Source of the DNA: DASYRM01 sp036004405
Lineage (GTDB): Bacteria > Acidobacteriota > Vicinamibacteria > Vicinamibacterales > UBA2999
Assembly (NCBI GenBank): GCA_036004405.1
Contig: DASYRM010000002.1
Coordinates: 1-49,203, forward strand
Direction: 5' to 3'
DNA length: 49,203 nucleotides
Below the pieces are notes generated by a model. It did no database searches and was not told the DNA's origin. It was given only the letters and a program-made list of their open reading frames with translations. Positions 25,833-33,790 of the stretch are shown piece after piece (the stretch's first letter is position 1; the number at the start of each line of letters is the position of its first letter). The position numbers were made by a program, and so were the translations under genes.

Positions 25833-27644
25833 TTACGCGGGGGTGGCCGTCAGCGGAATGAACGTGGAGGGCGGCGTCGCCGACGGCGTGTAGCCGTCAG
25901 GCAGGTCGCCGGCATCGGCCGGGATGAACTTCCACTGGTGCGGCTTGATCGTGGCGAGGAGCTCCTTGCGGGTCTTCACATGGATCGGCCGGCCGAGGTG
26001 AATCTTCCCCATGGCTCCCATCAGCCGCTCGGGCAGCGCGCTGGCAAACATGAACAGCGGCCAGGTGAAGCCGGGGCCGTTCAGTTTTCGCAGCTTCCAC
26101 GCCCACAAGGCCAGCGCCCCCGTGCGCCACGCGGCCGGGCCCCACCAGCTTACCTGGCCGGGCCGCAGGTTCATCTTCCAGCACTTCATCATGAGCTGCC
26201 ACTGCATCGGGGAGAGCTGACGCGTCTCGGTGACGCCCTTCTTCTTCTCCATCCGCGTGTCGTGGAGCGGCGTGAATATCGACGGAATGAAGAAGGCGAA
26301 CAGGCCGCGGCGCTCGACCTCGTAGATCAGGTCCAGCGTCGCCTGGCAGTCCTCGTCGGTTTCGCCCGGGTTGCCGACGATGAGCGTCATCGCCGGGAAC
26401 CAGTTGTGTTTGTTCAGCACCTCCAGCCCGCGGATGACCACGCTCTGCCATTCGTCGATCGGGAACGGCACGCCCTTGCTCGGCATGATCTGCTTGGCCA
26501 TCCGGATCGAACCGGTCTCGAGGCCGATGAGCGGCACCAGCGCCTTCTTCTTCGGGTGCGTGCTGAGCAGCGGGATGTGGATCGGGCTCTTGTCGATGAT
26601 CTTGTCGGTGAGCTGTTCGATCATCACCGGATCGACCACCGCCGGCGCGATCGTCGAGTGGCTGAGCACGTGCTCCTCCACGCCCGGCGTGTCGACGATG
26701 GACGCGTACAGATCGACGAGCGCCTCGCGGTTCGGGAAGTAGAACGGCGTCGGCGTGTGCACCTGGCCCCAGATGAACATGTCCTCGGTGGCCAGCGAGA
26801 TCTGCTTGTTGCCGTCGCGCACGTTGGCGCGCACGGCCTCCATGATCTTGGCCTTCGGCAGATCGATCTGCGGGTTGAGGTCGGGCAGACAGAACTGGCA
26901 GCGGCGGCCGCAGCCGGTCGTCATCTCCACGACGCCGAACGTGGTCCGCTTGTCCGGAAATAGGATTTCGTCGCGGCTCTTGGGGTGGGGGACGTCCACC
27001 TGCCGGGGCAGCCGCTCGCCCCGCAGCGCCTGATCGAACAGATCCAGCGTGGCCTCGGACTCGCTCCGCCCCTCGACGACGCAGTCCACGCCGAGCTCTT
27101 CGTAGGAGTTGGTCTGGATGATCTGCCAGCCGCCCGACCCGCCCACCATCACCTGGAAACCGGCGCGGTTCGGGTTGGTCTTGATCTGGAGGAACAGCTC
27201 GCGGGCGTAGTGCGAGTTGATCGGCTGGCTCGTGGACCCGAAAATCGAGGTGTACACCCCCGCCGCGAAGGTGACGCCGAGTGGGTTGTGCGTCGACACG
27301 GCCACCACGCGCGTGTCGGGGCCGATGAACCGGTCGAGGTCCGCCGGATAGCAGCAGACGATGTCGGACGCCGGAAACCGGCGCAAGAGCGAGGTTTCGA
27401 GGACGCGGACACCGGCCGGCATGTAGCGGGCGGTGCCGTCCGTGTTGTATTCGAGATCGCGCCAGTGCGGGTATTTGCGATTGATGATCCCCTCGAGCCA
27501 CATCGGCAGCGAGGCCATGCTCATCTGGATGAAATACCCCGCGTGATCGATCGTCTCGGTCAGCGGCGCCGTCAACACGATACGTGCGCCTCGCGTGCCA
27601 CCGGTGCCTGTTGCGGAAGTTCCCGCCGTACTGCCGTCCAGCAT
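25833..27644 (-). CDS. B12-binding-type radical SAM protein
   Basis: The 603-residue protein has a cobalamin-binding-like N-terminal half (ADLDRFIGPDTRVVAVSTHNPLG, GFQVMVGGSGGWQIIQ, VDCVVEGRSESEATLDLF) and a radical SAM core with CGRRCQFC, CX3CX2C at C245, C249 and C252. It continues with SLATEDMFIWGQVHTP, LIGLETGSIRMAKQIMP and MTLIVGNPGETDEDC. The substrate is unknown; relatives act as methyltransferases or ring-rearranging enzymes. ATG 27644 has an excellent AAGGAG 4 nt upstream and is preferred over an upstream in-frame start. The neighbours (YdjM-like, phospholipase-like, membrane protein) suggest a membrane or lipid theme, but that is weak inference. Confidence 0.85.
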   Translation of the reverse strand: MLDGSTAGTSATGTGGTRGARIVLTAPLTETIDHAGYFIQMSMASLPMWLEGIINRKYPHWRDLEYNTDGTARYMPAGVRVLETSLLRRFPASDIVCCYPADLDRFIGPDTRVVAVSTHNPLGVTFAAGVYTSIFGSTSQPINSHYARELFLQIKTNPNRAGFQVMVGGSGGWQIIQTNSYEELGVDCVVEGRSESEATLDLFDQALRGERLPRQVDVPHPKSRDEILFPDKRTTFGVVEMTTGCGRRCQFCLPDLNPQIDLPKAKIMEAVRANVRDGNKQISLATEDMFIWGQVHTPTPFYFPNREALVDLYASIVDTPGVEEHVLSHSTIAPAVVDPVMIEQLTDKIIDKSPIHIPLLSTHPKKKALVPLIGLETGSIRMAKQIMPSKGVPFPIDEWQSVVIRGLEVLNKHNWFPAMTLIVGNPGETDEDCQATLDLIYEVERRGLFAFFIPSIFTPLHDTRMEKKKGVTETRQLSPMQWQLMMKCWKMNLRPGQVSWWGPAAWRTGALALWAWKLRKLNGPGFTWPLFMFASALPERLMGAMGKIHLGRPIHVKTRKELLATIKPHQWKFIPADAGDLPDGYTPSATPPSTFIPLTATPA

Positions 27645-27711
27645 CCCGCTCCTTATCGGCCCCGCTGAGGCCGTCGAGCTATTCTGGCCCAACTCCCGCC
27701 AATCTGGACCG

Positions 27712-28638
27712 TCACGGCACCGCCGCCGACGCCGAGAACCGTACACCGCCCAGCCTGAAACGCATGTCCTGCACGGTGACGACGGCCCCCTCGCCGGTCC
27801 GCTGCACCTGCCACACCGGGAAGCGTGACCACACGAGGAAGGAGCGGACAGCCGGGGTGGCGCGGGCAGCCGCGACTTCGGGGGCGTACTCGTTCTTGGG
27901 GACCCGCCCGGAGTCGAGCTGCAGCCGGGGCGACCAGAAGCGGTAGGTGCCGGTCTCGTAATGGTCGCCGGCGTCGATGATGACCTCGTGCGAAAACGGC
28001 GACACCGGCACCGGCCCGACCATCAGCGCCGACGGGTCGTAGCCCCGCGACGCGCGCCACTCGCGGATCACCGCCTCGCGCGCGACGGCGGCCGAGCTGA
28101 GCATCAGGAGCACGTACCCCGCGGCGGCGCCCAGGGCCATGGCCGCCGGCTGCGGCATCCTCGTGCGGCGCGCCACCCACACGCCGGCGCCGAGCGCGAG
28201 CCACAGCCACGGATCGACGATGAACACCGCGTCGCCGTAGAACCAGCGCCATTCCAGGGGCGCCAGCACGCGCACGCCGTAGTTGTTCAAGAAGTCGAGG
28301 AAGAGGTGCGAGTAGAGCGCCAGGTACGAGAGCGCCAGCAACCATCCCGGCCGCAGCGGCGGCCCGGTGCTCACCAGGTGCGGCCCCCTGGGACGCCGCC
28401 AACGCGCCCACGCCATCATGCCCACGGTCAGCCCGATTGGCAGCAACGCCTGCCCCACCACACCGTGCGTCCAGCCGCGGCGGAACTCGATCCCGGGGGT
28501 GTTCGTGGCGAACACCAGGACGTCGACATCAGGAATGTTGGAGGCAATCATCAGCGTGACGCTGGCGTAGGCCGAGTACTTCTTCAGCCCGGCCTCGGCC
28601 ATCGCCGCGCCGACGAGGGTGTGACACACGTTATCCAT
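27712..28638 (-). CDS. YdjM-like membrane-bound metal-dependent hydrolase (DUF457-like)
   Basis: The 308-residue product begins MDNVCHTLVGAAMAEAGLKK and has the family pattern of His/Asp metal-binding residues between helices: HTLVG near the N-terminus, SNIPDVDVL, RRGWTHGVVG, and YSHLFLDFLNNYGVRVLAP. Four to six membrane segments follow. A C-terminal soluble part (HYETGTYRFWSPRL, VWSRFPVWQVQ) resembles the extension in many YdjM-type proteins. The substrate is unknown. ATG 28638 is chosen at the conserved N-terminus. It is divergent from gatC with only 22 bp between start codons, so promoters must overlap neighbouring coding sequence or the leaders are very short. Confidence 0.83.
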   Translation of the reverse strand: MDNVCHTLVGAAMAEAGLKKYSAYASVTLMIASNIPDVDVLVFATNTPGIEFRRGWTHGVVGQALLPIGLTVGMMAWARWRRPRGPHLVSTGPPLRPGWLLALSYLALYSHLFLDFLNNYGVRVLAPLEWRWFYGDAVFIVDPWLWLALGAGVWVARRTRMPQPAAMALGAAAGYVLLMLSSAAVAREAVIREWRASRGYDPSALMVGPVPVSPFSHEVIIDAGDHYETGTYRFWSPRLQLDSGRVPKNEYAPEVAAARATPAVRSFLVWSRFPVWQVQRTGEGAVVTVQDMRFRLGGVRFSASAAVP

Positions 28639-28660
28639 GCTGTCGAGATATTGTAAGTAG

Positions 28661-28960
28661 ATGTCGATCCTGACGATTGCCGACGTCGAGCGCATCGCCG
28701 CGCTGGCGCACCTGGATTTGACGGCCGACGAGAAGGCCCGGTTCGGGAAGCAGCTCGCCGACATCCTCGACTACGCGCAGCAGCTCCAGACGGTGAACAC
28801 CGAGGGCGTGCCGGCGACCGCGCATGTGCACGCCGCGGCGGGGGTCGAACGCGACGACGCGCTCCGCCCCTCGCTGACGCCGCAGCAGGCGGTGGCCAAC
28901 GCTCCGGACGCCGCCGTGGAAGCCGGCCTCTTCCGCGTGCCGAGAGTGATCGGTGGCTGA
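28661..28960 (+). CDS. gatC: Aspartyl/glutamyl-tRNA amidotransferase subunit C
   Basis: The 99-residue protein has the typical GatC sequence: SILTIADVERIAALAHLDLT at the N-terminus, KQLADILDYAQQLQTVNTEGV in the middle and DALRPSLTPQQAVANAPDA, ending GLFRVPRVIGG. GatC wraps around GatA and GatB to stabilise the complex that converts Glu-tRNA(Gln) or Asp-tRNA(Asn) to the amidated form. ATG 28661 lies 22 bp from the divergent YdjM-like gene and has no good Shine-Dalgarno. Its stop overlaps the gatA start by 8 bp. gatB is not in this window. Confidence 0.96.
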   Translation: MSILTIADVERIAALAHLDLTADEKARFGKQLADILDYAQQLQTVNTEGVPATAHVHAAAGVERDDALRPSLTPQQAVANAPDAAVEAGLFRVPRVIGG

Positions 28961-30431
28961 CCTGTCGTCCGCGACCGCCCGTGCCATCCGTGACGACGTC
29001 GCGGCACGCCGCGTGTCGGCGGTCGAGGTCTGCCGCGACGCGCTGGCGCGGATTGAGGCGTCGAACCCGGGGATCAACAGCTTCCTGCTGGTCAACCCCG
29101 AGGATGCCCTGGCGCGCGCGCGACGAGTGGACGACCGCCTCGCCGCCGGCGAGGCCCCTGGCGCCCTGGCCGGCGTGCCGCTCGCCGTCAAGGACAACAT
29201 GTGCGTGCGCGGGATGCGAACGACCGCCGCGTCCAAGATCCTCGCCACCTACGTGCCGCCGTACGACGCCTCGGTCATCGAGCGCCTCGAAGCCGCCGGC
29301 GCCGTGATCGTGGGCAAGACCAACTGCGACGAGTTCGCGATGGGCTCGTCGAACGAGAACTCGGCCTTCGGCCCGGTGCGCAACCCGTGGGCCCGGTCGC
29401 GCACGCCCGGCGGGTCCAGCGGCGGGTCCGCCGCCGCCGTCGCCGCGGCGCAGGTGCCGCTGGCGCTCGGCTCCGACACCGGCGGCTCGATCCGCCAGCC
29501 GGCGTCGTTCTGCGGCGTCGTCGGGCTCAAGCCCACCTACGGCCGCGTGTCGCGCTACGGCCTGCTGGCGTTTGCCTCGTCGCTCGACCAGATCGGCCCG
29601 ATCGCACGCACCGTGGAAGACACCGCGCTGGCACTCACCGCGATGGCCGGCCCCGACCGCGCCGATGCAACCTCGTCGCGCGAGCCCGTGCCCGACCTGA
29701 CGGCGGCGCTCACCGGCGACGTGAAGGGGCTGCGCGTGGGCGTACCGCGGACCTTCGTCACCGAAGGCGTCGACGCCGACGTGAAGGCGGCGTTCGATGC
29801 CGCGCTGGCGGTCCTCGAGGGCGCCGGGGCGCGGCTCGTGGACGTGGAACTCCCGCACGCGCCGTACGGCGTCCCGGCCTACTACCTGGTGTGCACGGCC
29901 GAAGCCAGCTCGAACCTGGCGCGGTACGACGGCGTGAAGTACGGCTACCGCTCGAAGGCCGCCGCCGACGGCTTGCAGGCGATGTATACCCACTCGCGCA
30001 GCGAGGGTTTCGGCGCAGAGGTGAAGCGCCGCATCATGCTCGGCACCTACGTGCTGAGCGCCGGCTACTACGACGCGTTCTATCTCAAGGCGCAGCAGGT
30101 GCGGACCCTGCTTCGCCGCGATTACGAGCGCGCCTTCGAGGCGGCTGATGTGATTGCCATGCCGACGAGCCCGATCCCGCCGTTCGGCCTGGGAGAGAAG
30201 ACCGACGACCCCCTGCAGATGTACCTCGCCGACATCTTCACCGTGAGCGCGAACCTGGCCGGCGTGCCCGCCATCAGCGTCCCCGGTGGGTTCGTGGAGC
30301 GCGGGGCCGACCGGGTGCCGGTCGGGTTTCAGCTCGCGGCTCGATCGTTCGACGAGGCCACACTCTTGCGCGCCGCCGATGCGTACCAGAAATTGACCGG
30401 CTTCCCCACGGTTGCGCCTGTCGAAATCTAG
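28953..30431 (+). CDS. gatA: Aspartyl/glutamyl-tRNA amidotransferase subunit A
   Basis: GatA hydrolyses glutamine to supply ammonia for transamidation of mischarged tRNA. The 492-residue length is normal. The amidase-signature triad is visible: Lys80 in VPLAVKDNMC, Ser155 in PGGSSGGSA and the nucleophile Ser179 in GSDTGGSIRQPA. The C-terminal PTSPIPPFGLGEKTDDPLQMY and VPAISVPGGF are conserved GatA blocks. It starts at GTG 28953 inside gatC (GGTGGCTGA), so translation is coupled. A Tat-exported hydrolase gene follows 25 bp after its stop. Confidence 0.97.
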   Translation: MADLSSATARAIRDDVAARRVSAVEVCRDALARIEASNPGINSFLLVNPEDALARARRVDDRLAAGEAPGALAGVPLAVKDNMCVRGMRTTAASKILATYVPPYDASVIERLEAAGAVIVGKTNCDEFAMGSSNENSAFGPVRNPWARSRTPGGSSGGSAAAVAAAQVPLALGSDTGGSIRQPASFCGVVGLKPTYGRVSRYGLLAFASSLDQIGPIARTVEDTALALTAMAGPDRADATSSREPVPDLTAALTGDVKGLRVGVPRTFVTEGVDADVKAAFDAALAVLEGAGARLVDVELPHAPYGVPAYYLVCTAEASSNLARYDGVKYGYRSKAAADGLQAMYTHSRSEGFGAEVKRRIMLGTYVLSAGYYDAFYLKAQQVRTLLRRDYERAFEAADVIAMPTSPIPPFGLGEKTDDPLQMYLADIFTVSANLAGVPAISVPGGFVERGADRVPVGFQLAARSFDEATLLRAADAYQKLTGFPTVAPVEI

Positions 30432-30456
30432 TACGATTGCGGCTCGGAGGCCGCAG

Positions 30457-31395
30457 ATGGTCGATCGTCGCGAAGTACTTCGTCAGGGCGCCATCCTTGC
30501 AGCCGGCGCCTTCGTCACCGGGCGCGCGGGCGCGCAGGAAGGCGGAGAGGCGCGCTTCTTCCCCGGCTTCAAGCCATTCAAGGTCAAAACCACCGGCGCC
30601 GAGATCAACGGCGTCGTGGGCGGCTCCGGCCCGCCCATCCTGCTGCTGCACGGCGCGCCCCAGAGCCACATTTCGTGGCGCCTGGTGGCGCCGAAGCTGG
30701 CCGCCTCGCGCACCGTCATCGTGCCCGACCTGCGCGGCTACGGCGACAGCAGCAAGCCGCCAGACGGCGAAAACCACGTCAACTACTCGAAGCGCGCCAT
30801 GGCGCTCGATCAGGTCGAGGTGATGAAGCACTTCGGCTACGACCGCTTTCCGGTGATCGGCCAGGACCGCGGCGGCCGCGTGACGCATCGCCTGCTGCTC
30901 GACCATCCCGAGAAGGTGTCGCACGCCGCCGTGCTGGACATCGTGCCGACGCGCTATCTCTACACGCACTTCTCCATCGAATTCGCGCAGGCCTACCCGC
31001 ACTGGTTCAACTACCTGCGCCCGGCGCCCGCTCCCGAGAACGAGCTCAAAGCCACCAACGACGCCGCGCTCGCGCGCGCCACCACCGACGTCCAGAAGGA
31101 ATACCTGCGCTCGATGACCGACATGGCCACGATTCACGCCATGTGCGAGGACTATCGCGCCAGCGCGTCGATCGATCTGAAGTGGGACGAGCTCGACGCG
31201 AAGAAGAAGATCACCGTTCCGCTGCGTGTGTTGTGGGCCGAGAAGGGGGCCATGGGCCGCCTCTACGACGTGCTCGGCATCTGGAAGGAGCACGGCACCA
31301 AGGTGAGCGGGCGTCCGCTGCCGGGCGGGCATAATCTTCAGGAGGATGTGCCCGACATGGTCCTCGAGGAGATCCAGGGCCTGCTGAGGCTCTGA
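30457..31395 (+). CDS. Tat-exported alpha/beta hydrolase, haloacetate dehalogenase-like
   Basis: The 312-residue protein has a twin-arginine leader (DRREVLRQGAILAAGAFVTG) and an alpha/beta-hydrolase fold closely patterned on fluoroacetate dehalogenases. GQDRGGR gives the nucleophile Asp137 with carboxylate-binding Arg138 and Arg141. VLDIVPT supplies Asp161, the halide-pocket pair His182-Trp183 lies in AYPHWFNYLRPAPAPEN, and GGHNLQED supplies the catalytic His292. A Gln replaces the His that usually precedes the nucleophile. It may dehalogenate small haloacids or act as an esterase. ATG 30457 has CGGAGG upstream and starts the Tat signal. Its stop overlaps the next start by 1 bp. Confidence 0.85.
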   Translation: MVDRREVLRQGAILAAGAFVTGRAGAQEGGEARFFPGFKPFKVKTTGAEINGVVGGSGPPILLLHGAPQSHISWRLVAPKLAASRTVIVPDLRGYGDSSKPPDGENHVNYSKRAMALDQVEVMKHFGYDRFPVIGQDRGGRVTHRLLLDHPEKVSHAAVLDIVPTRYLYTHFSIEFAQAYPHWFNYLRPAPAPENELKATNDAALARATTDVQKEYLRSMTDMATIHAMCEDYRASASIDLKWDELDAKKKITVPLRVLWAEKGAMGRLYDVLGIWKEHGTKVSGRPLPGGHNLQEDVPDMVLEEIQGLLRL

Positions 31396-32609
31396 TGAGG
31401 ACTCTCGTCGCGCTGGCGCTCGTTCTGACCGGCGCGTCGCTGTTGGCGGCGCAGAACACCGCGCGCACGACCACCGCGCCGGCGCTGGCTCTGCCGCCGC
31501 TGTCACAGACGTGCCCGATGCACCCGGACATCGTCGAGTCGAAGCCCGGCACCTGCCCGCTCTGCAAGATGAACCTGGTGCCGGTGCGCCTCGACGCGTC
31601 GTGGATGTGCCCGGTGCATGCGCTGGTGATAGAGCAGCAGGCGGGCACGTGCCGGATCTGCGGTCGCGCGCTCGTGCCGGTCACAGTGTCGCTCACCTGG
31701 AGCTGCCGCGGCGAGGTGAACGCCGAGTTCCTCGAGCCCGGTGTGTGCCGCGACGGGTCGCCTCGCATCGGGAAGCGCACGCTGCGGCCGCACGGCAACC
31801 ACAATCCGCAGCACGGTGGGCAGTTCTTCATGGCGCCCGATACCTGGCACCACCTTGAAGGTACGCTGCCGCGCGAGCGACTCTTCCGCCTCCACGTCTA
31901 CGACGACTACGCGCGCGCGCTGCCGGCCACGGCGCTCGCCGCCATCGACGGCCGCGTGGTCACACGCCAGCGCTTCGACGCGGCAACACGCGCGACCATC
32001 GAGGACCAGGCCTTCGCGCTGAAGCCGTCGAAAGACGGCAAGTCGCTCGAGGCGACGATTGCGCGCCCGCCGCTCCCGGCCGCGATCAGCGTGAAGGTGC
32101 GCTTCAAGCCCGACGCGCCCGAGTACCGCTTCGACTTCACGTTTCGTGAGCTCACACGCGAGCCGGCGGGCCAGCCGCGGCGCCCCTCGGCGCCCGGGTC
32201 CAAAGAGCCTGCCCCGCGTACGAGCGTGGCGGCGGCCGCACCGACGGAAGCGGCCCCGGCCTACACGGCGCCCTCCGAGCCGCTTCCCGGCACGATGGCC
32301 GAGCTGATTGCCGATCTCGGCAAGCGGCGCGACGACGTCCGCGCCCTGGTGCAGAAGGGCGACTACGGAGCCATCTGGGTACCGGCCTTCCAGGCCAAGG
32401 ACGTGGCCGTGGCGCTGGAACCGCATGTCGATCACCTGCCGGAACAGGCGCGCAGTCACGCTCGGCCGGCGCTGGCCGACGTGGTCCGCACGGCCTGGCA
32501 GCTCGACGCGGTAGGCGACACCGGTAACGCCGACGAGGTCGGCAAGGCGTTCACCCAGTTCACCGAGGCCGTGTCGCGACTGCTCTACGCGTTCTCAGCC
32601 ACGCCGTAG
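31395..32609 (+). CDS. Exported heavy-metal-binding-domain protein
   Basis: The 404-residue product has a signal peptide (MRTLVALALVLTGASLLAAQ) and two zinc-ribbon-like heavy-metal-binding motifs: CPMHPDIVESKPGTCPLC (C40, H43, C54, C57) and a variant CPVHALVIEQQAGTCRIC (C72, H75, C86, C89). HGNHNPQHGGQFFMAPDTWHHLEG then provides further His-rich metal ligands. A charged Pro/Ala linker and a helical C-terminal domain (AELIADLGKRRDDVRALVQKGD) follow. Such domains occur with copper or other metal efflux and copper-chaperone systems, so a periplasmic metal-handling role is likely. It overlaps the hydrolase stop by 1 bp and precedes a cytochrome-like gene by 2 bp. Confidence 0.8.
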   Translation: MRTLVALALVLTGASLLAAQNTARTTTAPALALPPLSQTCPMHPDIVESKPGTCPLCKMNLVPVRLDASWMCPVHALVIEQQAGTCRICGRALVPVTVSLTWSCRGEVNAEFLEPGVCRDGSPRIGKRTLRPHGNHNPQHGGQFFMAPDTWHHLEGTLPRERLFRLHVYDDYARALPATALAAIDGRVVTRQRFDAATRATIEDQAFALKPSKDGKSLEATIARPPLPAAISVKVRFKPDAPEYRFDFTFRELTREPAGQPRRPSAPGSKEPAPRTSVAAAAPTEAAPAYTAPSEPLPGTMAELIADLGKRRDDVRALVQKGDYGAIWVPAFQAKDVAVALEPHVDHLPEQARSHARPALADVVRTAWQLDAVGDTGNADEVGKAFTQFTEAVSRLLYAFSATP

Positions 32610-32611
32610 CC

Positions 32612-33790
32612 ATGCGCCTCCTGCCCGCCGGCCTGGCTCTTGGCGTACTGCTCGCGGTGGCCGCGAGCCTGCCGGTCGCCGCGCACAAGCCGATTACGTC
32701 GCCCTATACGTTTGCGGAAGACGTGCTGCCCATCCTGCGCGATCGCTGCGGCGCGTGCCACGTCCAGGGCGGCCCGGCGCCGATGCCGCTCACCACGGCT
32801 GAAGAGACCGTGCCGTGGGGCGAGTCGATCCGGCTCGAGCTGATTGCCGGCCACATGCCGCCGTGGTCAGCGATGTCGGGCGGCAAGCGGCTGCGTCACG
32901 CCGAGGGGCTGAGCGCTCGTGAGCTGAACGTGCTGCTGACGTGGGTCACCGGCGGCACGCCGCCCGGCGACGCCAAGCCCACGCCGGCGCCGGCGGCCGG
33001 CGTCGAGTGGGCGCTCGGTACGCCCGATCTGACGCTGGCGCTTCCTGAAACGCCGGTGGCCGCCGATCAGGGCGAGGTCACGCGCGAGATCGTGCTGCCG
33101 CTCGCCCCCGCGGCGCGCCGCCCGCTGCGCGCCGTGGACCTGCGGCCGGGCACGCGATCGCTCGTGCGCAGCGCGCGCATTGCCGTGCGGAGCGCGTCGC
33201 ACGCGCCGGACAACGTCGAGGCACTGGTCGGCTTGTGGGTGCCGGGGGATCAGCCGGTGGCGTTGCCGGCAGGGACCGCATTCGCCGTGCCCGGCGATGC
33301 CGAGCTCGTGATCACGATCCGGCTCAGGAAAACATGGGAGCACGAGCGCGAGGCGATGAGCGACCGCAGCACGCTGGCGCTCTACTTCGCCGACGCCGGC
33401 GCGCGGCCAATCGCCGCACGCGCCGTGGGCATCGCGCCCGCGCCGCCACCACCGCCACCGGGCCGCGCGCCGCTGTCGCCGTCGCCGGTCAGCACCGGGG
33501 TTGTGACCAGCGAGACGCTCACGACTGACACACGGATCCTAGCCGTCTATCCCACCACAGCCGCCGCCGGCGCCACGATCACGATCGACGCGACGCCCGA
33601 GGGCGGGCTCCTGCAACGGGTGCTCGAGTTCTCACCCCAGCGCGGGTGGGAGCGGCGCTACTGGCTGGACCAGCCGTTGGACCTGCCGCGCGGCACGCGC
33701 CTGCAGACGTCCGTGAAGTTCGAGCGCCTATCCTCGGCGCCGACCGAGGGAGCGCCGGTGATTCTCAACGTCGTGCCTTCAGTTCCCTGA
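32612..33790 (+). CDS. Exported monohaem cytochrome-like protein (PHM-related C-terminus)
   Basis: The 392-residue product has a signal peptide and one c-type haem motif, CGACH (C46, C49, H50), in TFAEDVLPILRDRCGACHVQGGPAPMPL. AGHMPPWSAM may supply the distal Met. This opening is typical of acidobacterial proteins joining a cytochrome to a copper type II ascorbate-dependent-monooxygenase-like beta sandwich. Here the C-terminal part (TRILAVYPTTAAAGATITIDA, LEFSPQRGWERRYWLDQPLDLPRG) keeps the beta pattern but lacks obvious His-rich copper motifs, so it is probably not an active monooxygenase. It ends a three-gene exported cluster. Its 3' end overlaps the convergent sulfatase gene by 12 bp. Confidence 0.78.
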   Translation: MRLLPAGLALGVLLAVAASLPVAAHKPITSPYTFAEDVLPILRDRCGACHVQGGPAPMPLTTAEETVPWGESIRLELIAGHMPPWSAMSGGKRLRHAEGLSARELNVLLTWVTGGTPPGDAKPTPAPAAGVEWALGTPDLTLALPETPVAADQGEVTREIVLPLAPAARRPLRAVDLRPGTRSLVRSARIAVRSASHAPDNVEALVGLWVPGDQPVALPAGTAFAVPGDAELVITIRLRKTWEHEREAMSDRSTLALYFADAGARPIAARAVGIAPAPPPPPPGRAPLSPSPVSTGVVTSETLTTDTRILAVYPTTAAAGATITIDATPEGGLLQRVLEFSPQRGWERRYWLDQPLDLPRGTRLQTSVKFERLSSAPTEGAPVILNVVPSVP

